A DNA stretch of 64,000 nt from QUBU01 sp014337915 (GTDB lineage Bacteria > Pseudomonadota > Gammaproteobacteria > Steroidobacterales > GCA-2729495), in NCBI GenBank assembly GCA_030263395.1, contig SZOW01000012.1, forward strand, positions 30,315 through 94,314, in the 5' to 3' direction. Position 1 is the first letter of the stretch. The number at the start of each line of letters is the position of its first letter. Shown here one piece after another: positions 57,875 through 64,000 of the stretch. Both the position numbers and the translations under genes were made by a program. The notes under the pieces were generated by a model. The model ran no database searches. It was not told the origin of the DNA and saw only the letters and a list, made by a program, of their open reading frames with translations.

Positions 57875-60346
57875 GTGTTCGAGGATTTCTGCAAGCAGGG
57901 AGGCGGCCTGCTGGGCGCCGTCAGCACAATTCTGGCCCTGGCCATGGCACCGGGAGGCGCTGCCCTCGGCCAGGAACCGGGAGGCTCAGGCAGCCAGGCC
58001 AGGAAGACCACAAGCCCCATCGGGGAGGTCATCGTCACCGCAACCAAGCGTGAGGAGTCCCTGCAGGATGTGCCGATCTCGGTCGGTGTACTCAGCGGTG
58101 AAGCGGTGGCGGAACTCGGCATAAAGGGATTCGAGGATGTACAGGACTACATCCCGAACCTCGTAATCCAGGAAACGCTGGGCAGCTACCAGATCCGCAT
58201 GCGTGGCCTCGGCTCGGGCAACAGCCAGCTGTCCTTCGTCAGCGCCGTCGGCATTTTCGTGGACGGTGTCTACTGCGGCCGGCCACGCTGTTTCCAGAAT
58301 CCCCTGTTCGACGTCGAGCGTATCGAGGTGGTGCGCGGACCGCAGGGCGCCCTGTTCGGCAAGAACACCATCGCCGGCGCGGTCAGTACCATCTCCGCCG
58401 GGCCCACCAGTGATTTCCAGGCCGAGGCCAGTGCCGGCGTGGAAATGGCGGAAGGCGGCTACAACGTCAGCGGCTATATCTCCGGACCGATCAACGACAC
58501 ACTCGGGTTTCGCCTTGCCGCCAAGCACGAGGACCTCGATGGCTTCATCAAGAACACCTCGACCGGCAAGGACGAGAACGCCATCGAGTCCGACCTGGTG
58601 CGTGGCATCCTCGAGTGGACGCCGAGCGACAACCTGCGGGTGCGCCTTAAGGCTGAATGGGCCCAGCGTGACTACGATGGCTACACGGCCCAGCTGCTGG
58701 CCCTCGGCGGCTATGGCCTGCCGGTGCCGTTCAGCAGGCCCGAAAAAATTGACCACGACACTTCGGTGCTGACCATCTTCCCGGATGGCCAGTGGGACAA
58801 TACCGACAGCTCGAACTACGCCCTGCAGGTCGACTGGGACATCGGCGGCTTCACGCTGACGTCGATCACCGGGGCGACGTCGTTCGAATTCCTGCGCCGG
58901 GTGACGGCAACCGCCTACACGATGCTGTTCGTCGACACGGAAATCGGCGAGAACTACGAGCAGTACAGCCAGGAACTCCGGCTGGCCTCACCGACCGGTG
59001 GCGTCTTCGACTACATCGTCGGCGCCTACTATTCGCAGGATCACTCGAAGATCCTCCAGTGGTCACCGTATGCTTTCCCGCCGTTTACCCCCGGGCCGCC
59101 CGGGTCTCCCACCGATCCGGATACACGCGTCTATTCCAGCGGCGCCCGTTATTACCACGGGGATGGCGACACGATTTCGGCCTATGCTTCGGGCACATTC
59201 CATTTCCTCGAGGACCGCGCGCGACTCACGCTGGGCCTGCGCCTCGGCGAAGACGGCCTGGACGGGCATTCCTGGCTAACCAATGGCACCTATGATCGAG
59301 CGAGCAACCAGTTCATCCCGCTACCCAGCGATTTTGTTTACATACCACCCGGCGCGAGCAATCGCGAATTCAACCTCTACAGTGACCGGGATGAGTCCTA
59401 CACCCTGCCTTCGATCAGCTTCCAGTACGACCTGACCGATGAGGTCATGGGCTATGTGTCCTATACGGAAGGCTTCAAGGGCGGCGGCTTCATTGCCAAC
59501 GACGCCAAGACCGGCGAGAACGTCATCGCCGAGGTCAACCGGACCACGCAGATGGGCGTCAGCTCCTGGGCCATGGAGTATGCCGGCATGCCGACCATCA
59601 CGGATGCCCAGCTGCTTGCCGGCGTCACGCTCAAGCAGGGGAACGGCATCTACGACTACAAGCCGGAGAAGGCCGAAAGCTGGGAATTCGGCACCAAGAT
59701 GCACTTCCTCGATGGTGCATTGACCTGGAACATCGCGCTGTTCCACACCAAATTCGACAACCTGCAGACCTCCATGTTCGACGGCGTGCGCTTCATCACC
59801 CGCAACGCGGCAGAGGCCACGACCAAGGGCATCGAGACCGAAATCCAGTGGCGGGCGACCGAGTACCTGACACTTGGGTTCAATGGCGGCTACCTGGACG
59901 CCAAGTACAACGATTACAAGAATACGTTCTGCAAGGTGGTCACCATCGATGGCGTCAAGGCGGTCCCGGGCTGCGTCGATGGCCAGGGAGACCTTTCCGG
60001 CGAAAAGCTCGAGCGTGCGCCGGAAATCGAAGCCGCACTCACGGCCGACTGGAACAGCCCCCTGACCGCCACCACGCGCCTGCTGCTTGGCGGGGCGGTT
60101 TCCTATTCGGACGACTACTACCTCGTGGCCAATATCTCGCCGCTGTACGTGCAGCCTGCCTTCACCAAGGTTGACCTGCGGGCGGGAGTGGCCGATGCCG
60201 ATGACCGTTGGGAAGTCATGCTGATCGGGCGCAACATCACTGACCAGCTGACGATGCAGCATGCCTACCAGGTGGGCATGTTCCACGGCGCCTCGGTCTC
60301 CACTCCGCGCTACGTCACGCTGCAGGGGACCTGGCGGTTCAAGTAA
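57875..60346 (+). CDS. TonB-dependent outer-membrane receptor
   Basis: 823 residues from the GTG at 57875, with AGGGGGTGGGGA as ribosome site; the upstream frame is poor. Signal-like segment (GGGLLGAVSTILALAMAPGGAALG), TonB-box region and plug (GEVIVTATKREESLQDVPISVGVLSG, VERIEVVRGPQGALFGKNTIAGAV), then a long barrel ending in TPRYVTLQGTWRFK with an aromatic near the end. Two plug cysteines (GVYCGRPRCF) could form a disulfide. It belongs to the receptor class common in degraders of hydrophobic compounds. It lies between two acyl-CoA ligases, all co-directional. Substrate unknown. Confidence 0.92.
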   Translation: MFEDFCKQGGGLLGAVSTILALAMAPGGAALGQEPGGSGSQARKTTSPIGEVIVTATKREESLQDVPISVGVLSGEAVAELGIKGFEDVQDYIPNLVIQETLGSYQIRMRGLGSGNSQLSFVSAVGIFVDGVYCGRPRCFQNPLFDVERIEVVRGPQGALFGKNTIAGAVSTISAGPTSDFQAEASAGVEMAEGGYNVSGYISGPINDTLGFRLAAKHEDLDGFIKNTSTGKDENAIESDLVRGILEWTPSDNLRVRLKAEWAQRDYDGYTAQLLALGGYGLPVPFSRPEKIDHDTSVLTIFPDGQWDNTDSSNYALQVDWDIGGFTLTSITGATSFEFLRRVTATAYTMLFVDTEIGENYEQYSQELRLASPTGGVFDYIVGAYYSQDHSKILQWSPYAFPPFTPGPPGSPTDPDTRVYSSGARYYHGDGDTISAYASGTFHFLEDRARLTLGLRLGEDGLDGHSWLTNGTYDRASNQFIPLPSDFVYIPPGASNREFNLYSDRDESYTLPSISFQYDLTDEVMGYVSYTEGFKGGGFIANDAKTGENVIAEVNRTTQMGVSSWAMEYAGMPTITDAQLLAGVTLKQGNGIYDYKPEKAESWEFGTKMHFLDGALTWNIALFHTKFDNLQTSMFDGVRFITRNAAEATTKGIETEIQWRATEYLTLGFNGGYLDAKYNDYKNTFCKVVTIDGVKAVPGCVDGQGDLSGEKLERAPEIEAALTADWNSPLTATTRLLLGGAVSYSDDYYLVANISPLYVQPAFTKVDLRAGVADADDRWEVMLIGRNITDQLTMQHAYQVGMFHGASVSTPRYVTLQGTWRFK

Positions 60347-60381
60347 CCCTGCCAGGCTTTCGGCCTGCCATCCAGGAAATC

Positions 60382-60415
60382 CGTGATCGCCGTCCAGCAA
60401 TGGGCGGCGATCACG
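60382..60415 (+). terminator. Probable terminator hairpin after the TonB receptor
   Basis: CGTGATCGCCG (60382-60392) pairs perfectly with CGGCGATCACG (60405-60415) around a 12-base loop, 36 bases past the receptor stop. There is no T tract, so a Rho-dependent or mRNA-stabilising role is also possible. Confidence 0.5.
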
Positions 60416-60515
60416 CGGGTTACCGCAGCCGGATTCCGTTGCGCTGTACCTCACCGGATCGACGACAACGCCGGCTGATAGACTGGATCACAGAGGTGAG
60501 CACAGGAGGGCCACC

Positions 60516-62081
60516 ATGTCTCGGGTGCGTCCACCGGATTATCTGACCCTGCAGGCCAGGGCCCAGCCCGGCAAGCTCGCGGTCGTCGATGACCGCAGGG
60601 ACGGCGGGGTCCAGTGCTGGGACTACGGCGAGCTGAACCAGCAGGCGAACCGCCTGGCGAACGTGCTGCTCGGGCTCGGCGTGCGGCCGCGCGACAAGGT
60701 GGTCTGGTGCGGCCAGAACTCCCTCGCCGCGGTGCGCATGATCCACGCCGCACGCAAGATCGGCGCCATTGCCGTGCCGCTCAACTACCGCCTGGTGCCG
60801 GTGGAGATGGCCTACATGACCAACGACTGCGGCGCTGCCGTGGTCTACATCGACGCCGAGTACGCCGCCAGCTTTGCCGGCATCCGCGACAGCCTCCCGG
60901 CGGTCCGGCAGGTACTGGTGTTCGATGGCCCTCCCCTCCAGGGGCAGGTCCAGGTCGAGGAGCTGCTGGCCGCCGCGAGCGCGGCCGAACCCGTCGTCGA
61001 CATGCCCGAAGCCGCCGGCACCATGACCTACACCTCCGGGACCACCGGCCGGCCCAAGGGCGCACTGCGGACCGGTTTCGGCGATCCCGGCCTGCAGCAG
61101 ACCATGGTGGGGATGATCGGCTACCGCCCGGACGACGTCTATCTCAGCACCGGCCCGCTGTACCACGCGGCGCAGGGCGCCTTCCTGGGCATCGCTACGT
61201 CCCTCGGCAATACCGTCGTCCTGCAGCGCAAGTTCGATCCGGAAGACTGGCTCAGGCTGCTGGTCCGGTACGGGGTGACCTGCACGTTCTCGGCACCCAC
61301 CCCCATCCGCATGCTCTGCAACCTGCCGGCCGTGGTGAAGGCACGCTACGATCGTTCCGGGCTGCGGATCATGGTCGCCAATGCCGCCCCCTGGTCGTTC
61401 GCTCTCAAGCTGCAGTACCTCGCCGACTTCCCGGAGGACTCCTTGTGGGAGCTCTATGGCTCGACCGAACTGGGCGTGAACACGCTCCTCGAGCCGAAGG
61501 ACCAGCGGCGCAAGCCCGGCTCCTGCGGCAGGCCGCTGCCGGGCGTGGAAATCGCGCTGTTCGATGACGCCGGTAACCGCATCACCCAGCCCAACGTGCC
61601 CGGCGAACTGGCGGTACGCTCGAAGAGCGCTTTCTCCACCTACCACAATGCCCAGGACAAGTACGACAGCAACCGCCGCGGCGCCTACCTGACTGTCGGT
61701 GATGTGGCGTACTTCGACGAGGAAGGGTACTTCTACATCTGTGACCGCAAGTCAGACATGATCGTCTCGGGCGGCATGAAGATCTACCCGGCGGAGGTCG
61801 AGGCTGCGCTGGAGAGCCACCCGGACATCCACGATGTGGCCGTATTCGGCATTCCCAACGACGAATGGGGCGAGAGCGTGCACGCGGTCGTGGTGCCCGC
61901 GCCCGGCTCCACGCCGAGCGCGGAGGCCGTGATCGCGCATGCGCGCCAGCATCTGGCTGGATACAAGATTCCGCGCTCGGTGGACTTCGCCGCCGAGATT
62001 CCGCGCAATGCCTCCGGAAAGATCCTGAAGCGGGAACTGCGGGCGCCGTTCTGGGCAGGCCGGTCGCGGCAGGTGGTTTAG
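60516..62081 (+). CDS. Acyl-CoA synthetase (AMP-binding), second copy
   Basis: 521 residues from the ATG at 60516 with an AGGAGGG site. Motifs: TMTYTSGTTGRPKGALRTG, LWELYGSTELG, YFYICDRKSDMIVSGGMKIYPAEVEAAL and the catalytic Lys in ASGKILKRELRAPFWAG. It is of similar length and ending to the ligase at 56162 but differs in much of the substrate region, so the two may act on different acids or on different steps. Two basic residues replace the usual signature in the middle part. It is followed by the opposing second membrane pair. Confidence 0.93.
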   Translation: MSRVRPPDYLTLQARAQPGKLAVVDDRRDGGVQCWDYGELNQQANRLANVLLGLGVRPRDKVVWCGQNSLAAVRMIHAARKIGAIAVPLNYRLVPVEMAYMTNDCGAAVVYIDAEYAASFAGIRDSLPAVRQVLVFDGPPLQGQVQVEELLAAASAAEPVVDMPEAAGTMTYTSGTTGRPKGALRTGFGDPGLQQTMVGMIGYRPDDVYLSTGPLYHAAQGAFLGIATSLGNTVVLQRKFDPEDWLRLLVRYGVTCTFSAPTPIRMLCNLPAVVKARYDRSGLRIMVANAAPWSFALKLQYLADFPEDSLWELYGSTELGVNTLLEPKDQRRKPGSCGRPLPGVEIALFDDAGNRITQPNVPGELAVRSKSAFSTYHNAQDKYDSNRRGAYLTVGDVAYFDEEGYFYICDRKSDMIVSGGMKIYPAEVEAALESHPDIHDVAVFGIPNDEWGESVHAVVVPAPGSTPSAEAVIAHARQHLAGYKIPRSVDFAAEIPRNASGKILKRELRAPFWAGRSRQVV

Positions 62082-62110
62082 CCGCGCCAGCTGCAGCCTC
62101 TCCTGCCTGG

Positions 62111-62398
62111 CTAGCGTCGCAGCGCGCGCTCCGGCAGCTTCAGGCGACGGCTTTCGAGTGTCCAGCCGCGGCCGGTCCCGTAACGCGCGTCGAGCCGCAT
62201 CATCCAGCGGTAACTCAGATAGGCGAACAGCGCCGTGAACACCACCGTGACCAGCACCGGCTTCCAGCCGAAGAGCCAGGTGCTTCCATTGGCCCAGTAC
62301 TGCAGGGCCGCCAGGCCGGCATACAGGTAGCCATTGAGGGTGATCGACGAGATGATCGCGAAACGCCGGTATTTTGCCGGGCTGCCGCTGAATTCCAT
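62111..62398 (-). CDS. Small membrane protein of duplicated pair (copy 2)
   Basis: 95 residues, beginning MEFSGSPAKYRRFAI and containing TWLFGWKPVLVTVVF and YRWMMRLDARYGTGRGWTLES. Clear paralogue of the protein at 55146-55439, alignable end to end without large gaps. Follows its partner by 12 bases. Function unknown. Confidence 0.75.
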   Translation of the reverse strand: MEFSGSPAKYRRFAIISSITLNGYLYAGLAALQYWANGSTWLFGWKPVLVTVVFTALFAYLSYRWMMRLDARYGTGRGWTLESRRLKLPERALRR

Positions 62399-62410
62399 GC
62401 CTCGTTCCTC

Positions 62411-62935
62411 CTAAATTGGCTTGGCGATCGCCAGCAGCACGATGAGCAGGCCGTAGACCATGACGGCCGGCGTCGTCACCAGCATGAACCACCAGTGCCG
62501 GTGCACCATGCGTTCGTAGCGCTGCATGTCACCTGAAGCACGAATGCGGCGCTTGTTGCCGCCGAAATGGGACATGTAGTAGTCCATGACCTCGATCGGT
62601 ATGAACAGGCCGATGACGATGAGGAGCTTGAGATCCATCCAGGCCACGCCAGGCCGGAAGCCTGCCGCGAGGTACATCAGCGGGCCGGTCACCAGCACGA
62701 TCGGGAAGAAGACGTGCTCGTAAATCACGGCCTCCTCGAAGCGCTCGACCGCCCAGTTGCGTACCGGAATGATCTCGGGATCCTGTGGGTTCCGGCGCCA
62801 GGCCTTCATGACCGGCAGCAGGTAGTAGGCGTAGGCCGTCGCTGCGCTCCAGATCCACCCGAGCGCTGCCGTCACGTGTGCGAACTTGATGTACAGGTAG
62901 TATGGGGATACGACAGCCGTCAGGAACTGCAACAT
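62411..62935 (-). CDS. His-rich integral membrane protein of duplicated pair (copy 2)
   Basis: 174 residues from the ATG at 62935. YLYIKFAHVTAALGWIW, KAWRRNPQDPEIIPVRNW, AVIYEHVFFPIVLVTGPLMY, IPIEVMDYYMSHFGGNKRR and TPAVMVYGLLIVLLAIAKPI match the paralogue at 55470-55997 segment for segment. Conserved histidines lie in IKFAHV and YEHV. Divergent from the dehydrogenase gene. Longer frames to 63157 run through the BIME-like palindrome and are rejected. Confidence 0.75.
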   Translation of the reverse strand: MLQFLTAVVSPYYLYIKFAHVTAALGWIWSAATAYAYYLLPVMKAWRRNPQDPEIIPVRNWAVERFEEAVIYEHVFFPIVLVTGPLMYLAAGFRPGVAWMDLKLLIVIGLFIPIEVMDYYMSHFGGNKRRIRASGDMQRYERMVHRHWWFMLVTTPAVMVYGLLIVLLAIAKPI

Positions 62936-63043
62936 CGTTGTCGGTCTCCGAGGCCAGGGTCTGCATGAACCGCTTTCCGGCAATTCGGTAACGATATTGA
63001 CATATTGCCCTGCCCAAGTCAGGCGCCGATGCAGTTCGAGGTG
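62936..63043. other. Intergenic region upstream of the second membrane pair
   Basis: Holds the upstream part of the divergent space. A direct repeat CAATAT-GT-CAATAT reads on the minus strand near 62992-63006. No convincing promoter pair is seen. Confidence 0.35.
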
Positions 63044-63162
63044 GAGAAATGGTCGGAGAAATGGCGCCGAGAAATGGTGCCGGAGAAATGGTGCCGGATT
63101 TATTTTTCGCCATTTCTGCGGGCGAAAAATAAATCCGGCACCATTTCTCGGCACCATTTCTC
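63044..63162. repeat. BIME-like palindromic repeat array
   Basis: Four direct GAGAAATGG words (63044-63052, 63056-63064, 63069-63077, 63083-63091) are followed by inverted CCATTTCTC copies (63141-63149, 63154-63162). A 29-bp perfect stem (63083-63111 with 63121-63149) continues, after one bulged G at 63082, into 13 more pairs (63069-63081 with 63150-63162). The nine-base loop contains part of another inverted copy. This is the form of REP/BIME elements spread by RAYT transposases, but no RAYT gene is here. It sits 38 bases before the dehydrogenase start. Confidence 0.85.
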
Positions 63163-63199
63163 ACTTGCCCGGCGCCAGACCCACACCCAGAATGCCGGC

Positions 63200-64000
63200 A
63201 TGAGCATCACCAACCGAACTGGCGGCCAGTGGTGGGATACGCCTGGAGAACGAACCGAGGTGCCACTGGCGCAGGCTCGCGACATGGCGACCGAACTGCT
63301 GGTCGCCGCCGGTGCCAGCCGCTCGGATGCGCAGTTCATCACCGACGTACACCTCGCCAAGGCGCTGCAGGGCGATCACGAGCGCGGCGTAGGCATGCTG
63401 TGCCAGCAGATCCGCGCCGCGCAGGCTGGCGCGGTAGACCTGGCCGCGCCGGTGAGGGTGCTGCGCGAGTACGGCGCCACCGCGGTGGTGGATGGTGGAC
63501 CGCGGGCGAGCGGCAAACTCGTGTGCCGCGAGGCGATGGTGCTCGCCATCGCCAGGGCGCGCACGCACGGCCTGGGCTGGGCGAGCGCACGAGCAGCCGG
63601 CGAGATCCTCACCCCCTACATGGAACAGGCGGTGCAGGCAGGCATGGTCGGCATGGCGCTGATGCAGAGCCTGCCGATCGTCGCACCGCATGGTGGCATC
63701 GAGCCGCTGCTGGGCAACGCGCCCATGGGCTGGGGCATCCCTGCCGGGCGCCATGCGCCCATCATCGTCGACATGTCGCTGACACAGACCTCGGCCAAGG
63801 GCGTGCAGCGCGCCGCGGCCGAGGGCCAGCCGGTGCCGGATGGTTTCCTGCAGGACGCCGCTGGCCAGCCCACCACCGACCCGCGCGCCTTCCTGGATCC
63901 AGACTGGCTGCAGAAGGGCAAGCTCGTGGCGCAGGGCAGCCTGCTGCCGATCGGCGCCGGCCACAAGGGTTACGCGCTGATATTCGTCGTCGGGCTGCTG
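63200..64000 (+). CDS. Ldh2-type malate/L-lactate/ureidoglycolate dehydrogenase, N-terminal part (cut by window edge)
   Basis: 267 residues visible from the ATG at 63200; the frame is open to the window end. The Ldh2 fold is shown by the N-terminal ARDMATELLVAAGASRSDAQFITDVHLAKALQGDHERGVGML, where the family usually has SHG, then LAIARARTHGLGWASARAAG and the NAD-site region APMGWGIPAGRHAPIIVDMSLTQTSAKG. Family members oxidise 2-hydroxyacids with NAD(P). The His-Glu-Arg-Gly variation at the substrate loop suggests a non-standard substrate. No clear ribosome-binding site is seen before the ATG. Confidence 0.88.
   Translation, partial: MSITNRTGGQWWDTPGERTEVPLAQARDMATELLVAAGASRSDAQFITDVHLAKALQGDHERGVGMLCQQIRAAQAGAVDLAAPVRVLREYGATAVVDGGPRASGKLVCREAMVLAIARARTHGLGWASARAAGEILTPYMEQAVQAGMVGMALMQSLPIVAPHGGIEPLLGNAPMGWGIPAGRHAPIIVDMSLTQTSAKGVQRAAAEGQPVPDGFLQDAAGQPTTDPRAFLDPDWLQKGKLVAQGSLLPIGAGHKGYALIFVVGLL

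Noticed and set aside
63044..63162. CRISPR-like array
   Set aside because: Units are nine bases with 3-5 base spacing and half are inverted; there are no spacers of CRISPR length and no cas genes.

Overview
The window is GC-rich, densely coding bacterial chromosome. The gene content points to a gammaproteobacterium, probably an environmental lineage near Steroidobacterales, Nevskiales or Xanthomonadales. The pointers are assimilatory CysJI, YceH, TadA, MltF, an HAE1-type RND pump, Mrp antiporter with fused A and B subunits, PEP-CTERM-like proteins, and TonB receptors beside acyl-CoA ligases. The lineage is inferred from gene families only; there is no rRNA in the window. No CRISPR array, intact transposase, integrase or phage module was found.

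Layout. 1-7,206: sulfite reductase (cysI cut by the window edge, cysJ), peptide deformylase, a luciferase-like oxidoreductase, a metallophosphoesterase, a two-gene envelope module and a pirin. 7,319-7,459: tRNA-Ser(CGA) with a scar-like downstream spacer. 7,544-14,552: a small hypothetical gene, MltF, TadA, a GH15 glucoamylase-type enzyme, a lipoprotein and an RND adaptor, followed by its permease (to 17,614). 17,578-21,477: a nitric oxide reductase cluster with NorB, an unusual diheme NorC, a small membrane protein, a cysteine-rich protein and a divergent DnrO-like secreted protein. 21,512-24,705: cardiolipin synthase, a secreted membrane protein, YceH. 24,963-35,444: a locus of secreted proteins whose functions I cannot name: a five-FN3 protein, a 1,864-residue beta-rich protein, a predicted outer-membrane beta-barrel and a secreted NTF2-like protein. 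This is the strongest candidate for an undescribed system. 35,542-43,693: a tightly coupled Mrp Na+/H+ antiporter operon (AB-C-D-E-F-G) preceded by an OmpR-type response regulator and its histidine kinase. 43,846-45,795: a divergent small periplasmic protein, a PepSY-type membrane protein and another membrane protein. 45,764-47,478: two PEP-CTERM-like proteins. 47,576-50,110: a decayed gene remnant, two related membrane proteins around a YciI-like protein, and a shikimate-kinase-like P-loop protein. 50,122-63,000: two TonB receptors, a hotdog thioesterase, an MDR reductase, an NTF2-like protein, two acyl-CoA ligases and two copies of a two-gene membrane module. 63,200-end: an Ldh2-type dehydrogenase, cut by the window edge.

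How parts work together. The NOR cluster looks like an NO-detoxifying respiratory enzyme, with a candidate NsrR-like operator in front of it. The kinase/regulator pair lies 64 bases upstream of the Mrp operon and could control it. The 53-63 kb region looks like uptake (TonB receptors), CoA activation, reduction and thioester release of a hydrophobic acid, together with a twice-occurring membrane pair. Two long near-perfect palindromes stand out as non-coding structure: 50,024-50,115 (44-bp stem with a tetraloop) and 63,069-63,162 (42-bp stem inside a BIME-like array).
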